A stretch of 64,000 nucleotides of DNA, taken from NCBI GenBank assembly GCA_035943995.1, contig DASZBS010000114.1, positions 62,001 to 126,000 on the forward strand, given 5' to 3'. Shown piece by piece: positions 8,689 through 18,729 of the stretch. Within the stretch, counting starts at the first letter, position 1. The number at the start of each line of letters is the position of its first letter. Position numbers and translations under genes: made by a program. The notes beneath the pieces are model-generated. The model was not told the origin of the DNA and searched no databases. It saw only the letters and a list, made by a program, of their open reading frames with translations. Source of the DNA: Vulcanimicrobium sp035943995. Lineage in GTDB: Bacteria; Vulcanimicrobiota; Vulcanimicrobiia; Vulcanimicrobiales; Vulcanimicrobiaceae.

Positions 8689-8949
8689 CTAGCGGGGTTC
8701 GCCGTGCGGCGCTTGCGCGAAGCTGTACGTCATCTTCGGGGCGGGACACGCCGGCTCGCGCACGACGGCGCTCGCGAAACAGATCGTGGCGTGTGGCCCC
8801 GGGCAGGGGTGGTTTGCGAAACACGCACCGGGCGCGGCGGCGCTCGCGGCAACTCGAGAAGGCGACGGCTGCGGAGCGGCGCTACTCGTGGCCAGGAGCA
8901 ACGTCCCGGCGAGCGCGGCGACGACGGCGACCTGCGTTGCGCGGCTCAT
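8689..8949 (-). CDS. Small secreted Cys-containing protein, unknown
   Basis: An 86-residue product with a signal peptide (QVAVVAALAGTLLLATSSAA, residues 6-25) and a short mature part holding four Cys (ACFANHPCPGP, ICFASA, EPACPAP) that could form two disulfides. I do not recognise a family. No clear ribosome binding site precedes the ATG at 8949, so the gene is plausible but not certain. It is convergent with the S53 peptidase and downstream of the Uma2-like gene. Confidence 0.5.
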   Translation of the reverse strand: MSRATQVAVVAALAGTLLLATSSAAPQPSPSRVAASAAAPGACFANHPCPGPHATICFASAVVREPACPAPKMTYSFAQAPHGEPR

Positions 8950-8982
8950 CGTTGCGTTAGTCGTCGCCGCGGGCGCATAGGT

Positions 8983-9489
8983 TCAGCCGGCCCCGATGAT
9001 GCGGTCGAAGTCGAGCGCGAGGCCCTCGGGCCGCGTGCCGAACTCTTCGACTTTGCGGCGCTCCGGGTCGATCACGACACCGTAGACCGCGCCTTGCTGA
9101 ACGTAGCGCTCGGTCTTGCGCCGCTGCGCGGCATAAGAGTCGTACTGGGACACGATCTCGATGACGACGTCGGGGATGACCTTGGGAAATTTCTTGCGCT
9201 GCTTCTCGCTGAGCGCATGCCAGCGTTCGAACGAGATCCACGACGCGTCCGGCGCGCGTACGGCTTTGTCCGGTAACGTTATACCGCCGTCGCTCGCTGC
9301 GGCGTACCCGCGGTCGCCGCCCCATGCAAACAGTTGCCGTGCGGCTTCGAACGCGCGGATCCCGTTACGGTACGAGGTGGGGCTCACGCTGAGCGATCCG
9401 TCGGGCTCGCGCTCGATGTGCCAGCCGGGGTTCTTGGCGCTGAACCGAAGGAGCTCGTCGTCGTCGAGCGGTCGGGCGGGAACGATCAT
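8983..9489 (-). CDS. Uma2-family (DUF820) PD-(D/E)XK nuclease-fold protein
   Basis: A 168-residue protein of the Uma2 family, a restriction-endonuclease-fold group abundant in cyanobacteria, Chloroflexi and other environmental phyla with no settled function. The characteristic pieces are APDASWISFERW (first acidic position, residues about 79-90), the PDVVIEIVSQYDS strand bearing the Asp/Glu of the active site, and YVQQGAVYGVVIDPERR. Such genes occur in many scattered copies and are often mobile. It stands alone here, with an AT-rich 58-nt gap upstream. Confidence 0.85.
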   Translation of the reverse strand: MIVPARPLDDDELLRFSAKNPGWHIEREPDGSLSVSPTSYRNGIRAFEAARQLFAWGGDRGYAAASDGGITLPDKAVRAPDASWISFERWHALSEKQRKKFPKVIPDVVIEIVSQYDSYAAQRRKTERYVQQGAVYGVVIDPERRKVEEFGTRPEGLALDFDRIIGAG

Positions 9490-9547
9490 AATATCTCACG
9501 CCATTCTATCACGCGCCCGCCGCGCATGACTAGTCTTGGCTGGAAGC

Positions 9548-10159
9548 TCAGCTCGGTTTGAACATTGGTGCCGTTGCGAAGCGCTCCTTGAGGAAACGGC
9601 CGTTGGCGAGCAACGACTGCGCGTCGTTCACCACGGCGTCCTGCGCGATCTCTTTCATCTTGGCCGCAAGGACCGTCAGCTGCTCCACCACGATCTGGCG
9701 CGCGGTCTTGCCGTCGCGGATCGCCGCGTTGTTGCGATACGCCGCCGGCACCGCGAGGTACGCGTTGAGCGTGTCGGGGAGATACGTCGTTGCCGTCGCG
9801 CGCACGTCCACGAACGTCGCGTCCGCGACGTTGCGCGCGGCGAGGCGCGGCAGGATCTCTTCGACGGCCGTGGCGATATCGGCGACCTGCGTCGCGATGT
9901 CGGGCGGCAGCCGCTTCTGCGCCTCCGCCGCGAGCTTCGCCACGCCGGCGACGGCGTCGTTCACGTTCATCTGCTCGTTGAGCTGCGTTTCGAGCACGCC
10001 GCCGTCGCGCGCGCCGAGCGCGCCGATCGCGTAGCTGCCGCCTACGATCAGGTACCAGAACTCGTGGATGAAGCCCGCGAAGAACGCACCGACCGCGCCC
10101 AGCGCGAGCAGGCTCCCCGCGATGTTGCGGTTGCTGTAGACGTAGATCGGCAGCCTCAC
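9548..10159 (-). CDS. XpaC-like two-TM membrane protein of the TelA operon
   Basis: A 203-residue protein with a membrane hairpin at the N-terminus (IAGSLLALGAVGAFFAGFIH and WYLIVGGSYAIGALGA) and a helical, probably coiled C-terminal region. This layout matches the XpaC family, and in Bacillus xpaC is next to the telA homologue yaaN, so context supports the call. The GTG start at 10159 overlaps the VWA gene stop (GTGA), so translation is coupled. It is the last gene of the four-gene operon. The biochemical activity is unknown; the historic name (BCIP phosphate hydrolysis) does not establish a substrate. Confidence 0.65.
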   Translation of the reverse strand: MRLPIYVYSNRNIAGSLLALGAVGAFFAGFIHEFWYLIVGGSYAIGALGARDGGVLETQLNEQMNVNDAVAGVAKLAAEAQKRLPPDIATQVADIATAVEEILPRLAARNVADATFVDVRATATTYLPDTLNAYLAVPAAYRNNAAIRDGKTARQIVVEQLTVLAAKMKEIAQDAVVNDAQSLLANGRFLKERFATAPMFKPS

Positions 10160-11742
10160 TGGTAGCCTCGGATCTCCTTGAAGATCCCGGAGAGCGTCTC
10201 GTTGCGCGCGTCGAACGCGCGGCCGCCGGTCAGCGTCGCGATGCGGTTGAGCTCGGCGGGGCTCGCCTCGCCGATGAAGATCGGGAAGATGTGGATGTGG
10301 CGCGCGTACTCGGGCAGCGCGTTCCACTTCGTCTCGAAGTGCGCGTAGTCGTCGCCGCGGTTGTTCTCGCCGTCGGTCATCAGCACGATCGTCGCGTAGC
10401 GGCCGGCATCCGTCGCGCGGTCGCGCAACGCTTCGTCGAGCGCGTGTTCGAGCGCGTCGTAGATCGCGGTGCTGCCGCCGGCGTCGAGCGAGTCGGACAG
10501 CGACTTCACCGCCGCGAACACGGCGGGGTCGTTCGGCCGCGTCATCTGGAACGTCTTGTCGACCTCGACCTGCTCGCTGAACGTCAGGATCGTGATGCGC
10601 TCGCGGTTGTTGAAGCGCGCGAACTGGCCGGTGAGCGAGTCGTCGCTGCCGGTGAGCACGCCCAGCGCGTCCTGCACGCGCTCGATGCGCGTCTTGCTGG
10701 TGCCGTCCTTGCTTTCCATCGAGCCCGTCTTGTCGAGCACGTAGAACGAGTGCGCCGGGACGCGGTCTTGGTTGAGGAACCGCAGCAGCAGCTGCTGCAC
10801 CGCGCTCGCGGAGGCGGGGAACGCCGTCTCCGCGACGATCGCGGGATAGGCCGACGCGACCGACGAGTCGGTCGGGCGGCGGTGCGTCGTGTCCACGATG
10901 CGCTTCTGCACGTCGGGCGTCTTGAGGTACGCGACGAGCTTGTCGTACGCGTCCTGTTTGCTCTGGTTCAAGAGGTCGAGCGGATAGTCGGCGGTCACCA
11001 CGCCGTCGGCGGGGTACACGCGGTCGAGCTTTTCCTTCAGCGCGCTGTTCTGGTTGAGGTCTTCGATGCTCGCCTCGTAGGTGATGATGCCGTCGGCCCG
11101 GTCCTGCGCGGCGAGGTACGCGTCGCTGAGCCAGCCGCTGCTGCCCGACACGATCTTCTGGCCCTTGTAGAACGCCGTGATCGCCGCTTTGTTCACCTCG
11201 GACGGGCGCAGCGCGTCGCCCGTGCCCGCGAGCGCCGTCGAGATGCTGAGCACCGCGCTGAAGCCCGAGTTCGACGTGGACGGGTTCGTCATCGCGTAGC
11301 GGAACTGCCCGTTGGCGACCGCCGTTTGGACGTCGCGCCAGCGCACGCGCTTGTCGCCGCTCCAGCCGAGCCGCTGCGCGACCGAATGCTTCACGCCGAC
11401 GATGACCGGCGAGAGCATGATCCGCGTGCGCGACTTGACGTTCTTGCCGGCGCTGCTCAGCGCCAGGTATTTGTCCTGCGCGAACCACGCCGCGTCGCGG
11501 TGCTCGCCGCCCGAGAGGCGGTCGATGCCGGCGATCGTGCCGGCGTACGTCATCGCGACGTGCACGCCGGTGGCGCGCTCCGCGTCGGCGAGGATCGGCT
11601 CGACGTCCTTGAGCTCGGAGCCCGCGATCACGTCGAGCGTGGCCGCGGGCTTCGATGACGTCGTGCCGCCGCCGGAGCCGCAACCCGCCAGCGACGGCAG
11701 CAGGCCGGCCAGGACGAGCGCCGCGGCGGCGCGGGCGCGCAC
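10156..11742 (-). CDS. Lipoprotein with substrate-binding and VWA domains
   Basis: A 528-residue exported lipoprotein. The GTG at 11742, one base after the telA stop codon, starts a signal peptide with lipobox LAGC; the longer open frame upstream lies within telA. Residues about 35-300 resemble a type-2 periplasmic-binding fold (TLDVIAGSELKDVEPILADA...). Residues about 310-525 are a von Willebrand A domain whose MIDAS is DKTGSM, with the usual later Thr and Asp in STAIYDALEHAL and MTDGENN. Fusion of a solute-receptor-like lobe with VWA is known next to TelA in actinobacteria. It probably senses or scaffolds at the cell surface together with its neighbours; this is inference. Confidence 0.85.
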   Translation of the reverse strand: MRARAAAALVLAGLLPSLAGCGSGGGTTSSKPAATLDVIAGSELKDVEPILADAERATGVHVAMTYAGTIAGIDRLSGGEHRDAAWFAQDKYLALSSAGKNVKSRTRIMLSPVIVGVKHSVAQRLGWSGDKRVRWRDVQTAVANGQFRYAMTNPSTSNSGFSAVLSISTALAGTGDALRPSEVNKAAITAFYKGQKIVSGSSGWLSDAYLAAQDRADGIITYEASIEDLNQNSALKEKLDRVYPADGVVTADYPLDLLNQSKQDAYDKLVAYLKTPDVQKRIVDTTHRRPTDSSVASAYPAIVAETAFPASASAVQQLLLRFLNQDRVPAHSFYVLDKTGSMESKDGTSKTRIERVQDALGVLTGSDDSLTGQFARFNNRERITILTFSEQVEVDKTFQMTRPNDPAVFAAVKSLSDSLDAGGSTAIYDALEHALDEALRDRATDAGRYATIVLMTDGENNRGDDYAHFETKWNALPEYARHIHIFPIFIGEASPAELNRIATLTGGRAFDARNETLSGIFKEIRGYQ

Positions 11743-11743
11743 G

Positions 11744-13000
11744 CTAGAGGATCCGCGCCGGCGCCGGGCCGCTGCCGCCGCCGCTGTCGGTTCCCGCGTC
11801 GAGCTGCGCCACCTCGCCCGCGGCGCCGTCACGCTGCTGCGCGATGTACTTCTTGGACTGCTCGATCATCGGCTCGAGCGCGGCGACCGACGCCTGGAAC
11901 GACACCAGCGCCTTCTCCTTGTACGCGCTCACGCTGTCGATCGCGGATTCCGTGTCCGCGAATGCCTGCTTGAGCGTGTCGATGCTCACCGTCGAGCTCG
12001 ACGCCTGCTCGAACACGCGCTCGGTGTTTTCCTTGAGCATCGTCGCGGTGTCCGCGATGACCTTGTTCGTGGTGGTGTTGAGCGCTTGGATCTGGTCGAG
12101 CACGAGCTTCTGGTTCGCGAGCGCCTGCGCGACGATGACGGCGGTGCGGAGCGCGGCGACGGTGGTCGTGGTGGCGCGGTCGACGCCTTTGATCAGCTCC
12201 TCGTTGTTGCGCCGGATCAGGTCGAGCGCGAGATATCCTTGCACGTTGACCGCCTGCTGCGTCGCGATGTCGAGCTGCTTCTGGCGCGCGTAGAACAGCA
12301 CGTCTTCCTTGAGGATCTTCACGCGCTCGGGGTCGGTGACGGTCGCGATCTGCGCCTCCACCGCGTCGCCGACTTTCTTGGCGAGGTACGCGTACTGCTC
12401 GAGCGTCCCCATCAGGTTCCACTCGTTCTCGCGCTCCTGGTCGATCGACGCGTTGTCGCGCAGCAGCTGGTCGCGCGACGCGTAGAGGCCTTCGATGATC
12501 GCGTTGAGCTGGTGCTGTGACGACTCGTAGGAGTGGAAATAGTCGGCGAGGTGCGAGCCGAACGGGATGATCCCGAGCAGCTTGTGCGGCGAGAACAGGT
12601 CGCCTTTGGTCGCCGGGTTGAGGTCCTCGACGATCCGGCGCAGCGCGAGCAGCTGTTTGGCGACGTCGGAGTTGCCGTCGAAGATGCCGCCGTTCATCGC
12701 GCGCACCGGCCGGTTGAGCAGATCGCTCGAGATCGACGACGAGCGCTGGATCTCGGCATTGCCCATGCTCGAGATCGCGCTGACGCGAGTCTTGAAGTCG
12801 TCGGAGTGCACCGGCAGCCCGATCAGATCTTTGGCGAACGACGCCACCTGCGCGTCGAGCTTCGCGGTCTGGTCCGCGGTTAGCGGGACGCGCCCGATCG
12901 CTTCCTGCGGCGTGACCGGCACGACGGGCGCCGGCGGGGTCAGGGGCGGGGGCGGGGACGCCGCAGCGCCCGTGGTTGTCGGCGGTGTCAGGTCGCTCAC
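11744..13000 (-). CDS. telA: TelA-family toxic anion resistance protein
   Basis: A 418-residue soluble, almost wholly helical protein of the TelA/KlaA/YaaN family, found in tellurite and Ter-type stress operons. A Pro-rich N-terminus (PPPPLTPPAPVVPV) leads into the family core, with FGSHLADYFHSYESSQHQLNAII near residues 150-172 and VQGYLALDLIRRNNEELI near 253. The GTG start at 13000 has AGGAGG at 13005-13010, which overlaps the stop of the gene upstream. It sits between two substrate-binding-like genes and an XpaC-like gene. Family knowledge links it to stress or anion resistance; the mechanism is unknown. Confidence 0.88.
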   Translation of the reverse strand: MSDLTPPTTTGAAASPPPPLTPPAPVVPVTPQEAIGRVPLTADQTAKLDAQVASFAKDLIGLPVHSDDFKTRVSAISSMGNAEIQRSSSISSDLLNRPVRAMNGGIFDGNSDVAKQLLALRRIVEDLNPATKGDLFSPHKLLGIIPFGSHLADYFHSYESSQHQLNAIIEGLYASRDQLLRDNASIDQERENEWNLMGTLEQYAYLAKKVGDAVEAQIATVTDPERVKILKEDVLFYARQKQLDIATQQAVNVQGYLALDLIRRNNEELIKGVDRATTTTVAALRTAVIVAQALANQKLVLDQIQALNTTTNKVIADTATMLKENTERVFEQASSSTVSIDTLKQAFADTESAIDSVSAYKEKALVSFQASVAALEPMIEQSKKYIAQQRDGAAGEVAQLDAGTDSGGGSGPAPARIL

Positions 13001-13009
13001 GATGGCCTC

Positions 13010-14116
13010 CTAGTTCGTCTGATAGGCTCGCTCGATGCCGGCGATCAGCTCCTCGAGAAACTCGTACGAGGGCGCGTCGACGACGTCGATGAGCTGGTCG
13101 GGTACCTTGACGTTGTTGCGGTTGAAGAAATCGCGCGTGTACGCGCCGTCCTGGATGCGGAAGCCGTGCTCGACGGCGAGGTGCTGTAGCGTTTCGTTGG
13201 AGCTCAGCAGCTGCCCGAGCTTGTCGCCGCGCTCGGTGATCGGCACGAACGCGTGCTTGGTGTACACGGTCGGGCGCGGGTAGAGCAGCACCATGTCGGG
13301 GTTGTGGTCCTTCGGGTGCGCGAGCGCGTACTCGATGAACTGCGACTCGTAGATCATCACCAGCGGCGCCTTGCCCATGCCGATCTGCACGTAGTCGTCG
13401 AACGGCCCGGCCGACGACGACTCCTCGTAGCCCTGGCGCAGGAACAGCCCGTTGAGCCGCGGCTGGATGCGCGCGATCTGCGCGCGGTCGCTCACGACGG
13501 CGCCGCCGTTGAGCACGTACGACGCGAGCGCGGCGTACATCGCGCCGGAGTTGGACTTGCGCGGGTCGGTGGTGGACACCAGCACTGACTTGTTGACGTC
13601 GTACGCGCCGGAGGACTTGAAGTCGTGCCAGCGTTTTCCGCCCGTCTCGGCGGCGATGAGCGCGGGCATGTTGATGATGTAGTAGTGCTGGCCGTCGCGC
13701 TTCACGATCCCGTTCGCGATGAGGATGTTCGCGATGGGTTTCCACGACGCGACCGTCATCGGCGTGAAGAACGGCGTGTAGAGGTCGTGCGCTTTGACGA
13801 TCGTCTTGAGCCGCTGCCCCGACGGCTCGCCGGCGGGGAACGCGAAGTCGTAGGTCGCGAGGTCGGTGCGCGTCGTCATCGCGCGGGAGCCCGAGGTCTC
13901 GATCCGGAGGTCGATCCCGTTGCGGCGCAGCTCGTCGAGCACGCGCGGATCGCGCAGGTACGACTCTTTCTCCGAGCCGACGAGGCCGCGCACCGTCACC
14001 ACGGCGCGAGCGGCGCGGGACTTGCTCGCCTCGCGGGTGGACAGGTAGATCGCGAACGCGACCGCGACGAGGAGGATGACGAGGGCGACCGGCCCCAGCA
14101 CGCGTCGAAGGGTCAC
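13010..14116 (-). CDS. Membrane-anchored substrate-binding-like protein, first gene of TelA operon
   Basis: A 368-residue protein with one N-terminal membrane anchor (LGPVALVILLVAVAFAIYL) and an extracytoplasmic body resembling a type-2 periplasmic-binding fold, with VTVRGLVGSEKESYL as its first strand. The open frame extends to 14152, but AGGAGG at 14128-14133 precedes GTG 14116, which I take as the start. The body shows similarities of order to the binding lobe of the VWA protein two genes downstream, so the operon holds two receptor-like modules around TelA. The ligand is unknown. Confidence 0.72.
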   Translation of the reverse strand: MTLRRVLGPVALVILLVAVAFAIYLSTREASKSRAARAVVTVRGLVGSEKESYLRDPRVLDELRRNGIDLRIETSGSRAMTTRTDLATYDFAFPAGEPSGQRLKTIVKAHDLYTPFFTPMTVASWKPIANILIANGIVKRDGQHYYIINMPALIAAETGGKRWHDFKSSGAYDVNKSVLVSTTDPRKSNSGAMYAALASYVLNGGAVVSDRAQIARIQPRLNGLFLRQGYEESSSAGPFDDYVQIGMGKAPLVMIYESQFIEYALAHPKDHNPDMVLLYPRPTVYTKHAFVPITERGDKLGQLLSSNETLQHLAVEHGFRIQDGAYTRDFFNRNNVKVPDQLIDVVDAPSYEFLEELIAGIERAYQTN

Positions 14117-14230
14117 AGAGTTCGGATCCTCCTGCGGTGCGGGGTGCGGCACGGGCTCATCGCCGCCGCTCTACCGAAGCCGCGGGTCGAGGTTTCGCAC
14201 CCTTGGTTGCGGTCCCCCTCGGGGGCGTCG

Positions 14231-15106
14231 CTACACGCCCAGGTGTGCGGCCAGCCAGGCGATGCGGTCGTCGTGCGCCGTCACGTCGTCGAGCGCGTGG
14301 TCGAGCTTGTACGCCTTGAACGTGCGGTCGCGGTTGGGGACGGCGTTGCGCAGCGCGATCCCCGTCGCTTGCGACACGTACTCGTCGTTCTGGCCGAACT
14401 GGAGCAGCGTCGCCTTCTGCTTGCCCTGCGCCAGCCAGCCGGGGAGGTCGAACGCGCTCATCCGCGCGACGTACGCCGCCGGATCGGCGGGCTGTTTGCC
14501 CAGCAGGTACCACTCCCAGTACGACAGCGTGGGCGCCATCAGCACGGCGTACGCGGGGCGGGCGTCGGCGGCGAGCAGCAGCGCGCCGTCCATCGCGCCG
14601 AAGTCGTGCCCGGCGTACGCGACGCGGGTCGCGTCGACGCCTTTCACCGCGCTCAGGCAGTCGAGCGCGCGGCGCAGCGACACGACCTGCGCGATCGTCG
14701 CGGCGTAGTCGTCGTCGGGCGTGCGCACGTCGGTGAACCACTTCGCCTGCGACCACGGCATGTCGACCAGCAGCGACACGACGCCGCGCTTCGCGAGTTG
14801 CTGCGCGTCGCTCATGAACTCGGTGTGGTTGGTGGTCGCCACCTCGCCCAGCCAGTGCACCCACAGCACCGCGGGCGCGTTCTTCGGCGCGGCGGCCGGC
14901 GTCACGAGCACCGAATTCGTCGCCGCGGTCCCGGGGCCGCCGACCAGCAGCGTTACGCCGTCGTGGCCGCTGTACTGCGGCCGAACGCACGTCGTCGTCC
15001 CGGCCTTGTAGTCGAACGACGGGACGCCGGTTCCGAACGGCGGGGGCGGCGCGGGCGCCGCCGCGATCAGCGCGAGGGCGGCGAGCGGGGCGGCGAGAGA
15101 GCGCAT
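14231..15106 (-). CDS. Exported alpha/beta hydrolase with GHDFG nucleophile elbow
   Basis: A 291-residue alpha/beta hydrolase with a signal sequence (SLAAPLAALALIAAAPAP). The oxyanion region is LWVHWLGE and the nucleophile elbow reads AGHDFGAMDG. Asp takes the place of the usual Ser, as in haloalkane dehalogenases and epoxide hydrolases, although the overall chain resembles dienelactone-hydrolase-like proteins. The catalytic His is probably in YKLDHALDD near the C-terminus. The gene is monocistronic and separated by 37 nt from the EmrB-type exporter. The substrate cannot be inferred. Confidence 0.75.
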   Translation of the reverse strand: MRSLAAPLAALALIAAAPAPPPPFGTGVPSFDYKAGTTTCVRPQYSGHDGVTLLVGGPGTAATNSVLVTPAAAPKNAPAVLWVHWLGEVATTNHTEFMSDAQQLAKRGVVSLLVDMPWSQAKWFTDVRTPDDDYAATIAQVVSLRRALDCLSAVKGVDATRVAYAGHDFGAMDGALLLAADARPAYAVLMAPTLSYWEWYLLGKQPADPAAYVARMSAFDLPGWLAQGKQKATLLQFGQNDEYVSQATGIALRNAVPNRDRTFKAYKLDHALDDVTAHDDRIAWLAAHLGV

Positions 15107-15143
15107 GCGCCCGACTCAGCCGCCGGCTGGCGCCGTTCCTGCG

Positions 15144-16721
15144 CTACTCCGCCGGGGCCGCGGCCTCCGGCGCGTCCACGGCACTTTTGCGCCAACCGAG
15201 CAGCATCACCAGCGGGATCGACACGACGAAGATGATGCCGCACAGCCGCAGCACCATGTCGTACGAGATCACGGTCGCGTTGAGCATCACCATCTGGTAC
15301 AGCTGCGCCGCGCTGCCGTGCAGGTCGCGCAGGTACTGGCTGACGCTGGGGTTCGACGGCGTGACACCTGACGCGAGCGCCGAGTACGCGTTGTCGGCGT
15401 AGCGAATCTGCAAGAACTGCAGGATCGCGATCCCCAGCGAACCGCCGAGCTGGCGGATCAGCGTGTAGATGCCGGTCGCGTTCGCCATGCGCGCGCGCGC
15501 GATCTCGCCCAGCGTCGCCGTCGACAGCGGCACGAACAAGAATCCGAGCGCGAAGCCTTGCAGCGCGCGCGGCCAGAACACGTCCCAATAGCCGGAGCTC
15601 TGGTTGATCCCGCCCATCCACCAGGCGCTGCCGGCGAACAGCAGCAGCCCGAACGCGATCATCACGCGCCCGTCGACGCGCTTCGTGAGCTGCGACGCGA
15701 CCGGCATGCTGATCGCGGTCGCGATGGCGCCCGGCAGCAGCACGAGCCCGGTCTCGGTGGCGGTGAAGCCGAGCACGTTCTGCAGGAACAGCGGCAGCAC
15801 GAGCGCGGTGCCGAACAGCCCGAAGCCGGTGATGATGCCGATGACGTTGCCGGCGCTAAAAGCGCGCGACTTGAACACTTTCAAGTCGACGAGCGGGCGC
15901 GGGTCGTGCCACTCGCGCCAGCAGAACACGACCAGCGACACGACCGCGACGGCGCTGAGGATCACGATGGTGGACGAGGAGAACCAGTCCTCGCGCTGGC
16001 CGCGCTCGAGCACGTACTGCACCGACGCGACGCCCGCCGTGAGCAAGCCCAGCCCCAGCACGTCGACCGGCGACTTATCGCGCTTGAGGTACGCGGGGTC
16101 GCGGATGTAGAGCATCGTCATGACGAACGCAACGATCCCGATCGGGATGTTGATGTAGAAAATCAACGGCCAGCTGTAGTTGTCCACGATCACGCCGCCG
16201 AGCGTCGGACCGAGCGCCGGACCCACCATCGCACCCAACCCGAAGATCGCCATCGCGTTCGCACGCTTCTCCGGCGGATACGACTCGAACAGGATCGCCT
16301 GCGCGGTCGGCTGCAGCGCGCCTCCGCCGAAGCCCTGGATGACGCGGTAGAACACGAGCTGCCACACGTTGGTCGCGGTGCCGCACATGAACGACGCGAC
16401 GGTGAACAGCGCCACGCACGCCGCGTAGAAGTTGCGCCGGCCGAAGCGCGCGGTCAGCCAGCCGTTGAGTGGCATGACGATGACGTTGGCCAAGATGTAG
16501 CCGGTGGCGACCCAGCCGATCTCGTCGATCGAGGAGCCGAGGTTGCCGGCCATGTCGTTGAGCGCGACGTTGACGATCGAGGTGTCGATGATCGCCATGA
16601 TCAGGCCCAGCATGACCGTCAGCGTGATCATCGCCAGCGGCGGGTTCGCCTTGCGGTCGGCCTTGCGTTCGGCGGCCGTCCTGGCCGCGGCGCTGCCGGC
16701 TGCCGTCACGGATGCGCTCAC
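15144..16721 (-). CDS. DHA2-family MFS multidrug exporter (EmrB-like)
   Basis: A 525-residue transporter with about 14 membrane segments, the size and topology of DHA2 drug:H+ antiporters such as EmrB. Motif A-like NGWLTARFGRRNF is near residue 87, motif C-like GPALGPTLGGVIVDNYSWPL lies in TM5, and the DTSIVNVALNDMA start of TM1 is family-typical. The GTG start is at 16721. No EmrA membrane-fusion partner is adjacent. It is divergent from the acyl-CoA dehydrogenase with 116 nt between them. The substrate is unknown. Confidence 0.9.
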   Translation of the reverse strand: MSASVTAAGSAAARTAAERKADRKANPPLAMITLTVMLGLIMAIIDTSIVNVALNDMAGNLGSSIDEIGWVATGYILANVIVMPLNGWLTARFGRRNFYAACVALFTVASFMCGTATNVWQLVFYRVIQGFGGGALQPTAQAILFESYPPEKRANAMAIFGLGAMVGPALGPTLGGVIVDNYSWPLIFYINIPIGIVAFVMTMLYIRDPAYLKRDKSPVDVLGLGLLTAGVASVQYVLERGQREDWFSSSTIVILSAVAVVSLVVFCWREWHDPRPLVDLKVFKSRAFSAGNVIGIITGFGLFGTALVLPLFLQNVLGFTATETGLVLLPGAIATAISMPVASQLTKRVDGRVMIAFGLLLFAGSAWWMGGINQSSGYWDVFWPRALQGFALGFLFVPLSTATLGEIARARMANATGIYTLIRQLGGSLGIAILQFLQIRYADNAYSALASGVTPSNPSVSQYLRDLHGSAAQLYQMVMLNATVISYDMVLRLCGIIFVVSIPLVMLLGWRKSAVDAPEAAAPAE

Positions 16722-16837
16722 GCGTTCGCCGTTCCCGGCGCTTGGGCCGGTGGCGTCAGTCCGGTCGGGAGCACTTTCGGATATACCCGGCGGGCGCGGC
16801 GGCGGATGCGGGCGGCGCGCCCGCGAAGCCAGGGCGG

Positions 16838-18036
<1,199 letters not shown>

Positions 18037-18040
<4 letters not shown>

Positions 18041-18729
18041 GCCGGGTCGATCCGCTCGACGAGCTCGAGCTGAGCCTGCGGTGCGGCGCCGCCGAGCTTC
18101 ACGTCGTCCGCCACGCCGACGCGGTGCCCGAATCCGACGAAGCGTTCACCATCTACGACGACTACGAAGCGCATCCGCTCAGCGCACGCGGCCGCGCGCA
18201 AGCCGAAGCGGTCGCGGAGCACTTCGCCGACTTGAAGCTCGCGGCGGTGTACACGAGCCCGATCCGGCGCGCGCGCGAGACGGCCGATGCCATTGCGGCC
18301 GTCGCGGGCGTGACGGTGCACGACGAGCCCGGCGTGCGCGAGATAACGATCGGCCCGACCGACGACGCGATGGCATTGCGCGACCGGCTCGCATGGCTCG
18401 CGATGATCGCGATGCGCGACGGCTCGTGGAAAGGCATCCCGGGCACCGAATTATCCGCGAGCGTGCGCGCGCGCATGCTCGGCGCGCTCGACGCGATCGC
18501 CGCGCGCCATCCGGGCGAACGCGTCGCCGTCGTGTCGCACGCGGGCGCGATCAATGCCGCGCTCGGCGCGATCGCGTAGAGCGATCACGACTTCTTGTTC
18601 CCGCTCGCGAACGCGTCGGTGTCGGTGCTGCGCATCGGCGGTGGCCGGCGCCTGCTGATGAGCGCGAACGAGACGGCGCACCTCGCCGCGATCCCGTCCC
18701 GCGCCCGTAGAACGGGCGCAACGCGATGA
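18037..18729 (+). pseudogene. Histidine phosphatase (PGAM-like) gene interrupted by in-frame TAG
   Basis: Member of the histidine phosphatase superfamily: LHVVRHADAV carries the catalytic RH, IRRARETADAIA the second Arg region, and VVSHAGAINAAL the later His. The frame stops at TAG 18577-18579 after 180 codons, just past the VSHAG motif, yet the same frame continues with family-like sequence (SDHDFFLFPLANASVSVLRI) to TGA 18727-18729. That distal stop overlaps the next gene's ATG (ATGA), the spacing used by every neighbour, so the ancestral gene almost surely ended there. The cause could be a nonsense mutation, sequencing error or amber read-through. A 180-aa product would still hold the catalytic motifs. 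Confidence 0.75.

Noticed and set aside
8983..9489. Uma2-like gene as part of a defence system
   Set aside because: Uma2/DUF820 genes occur singly in large numbers in environmental genomes, and no defence gene is adjacent.
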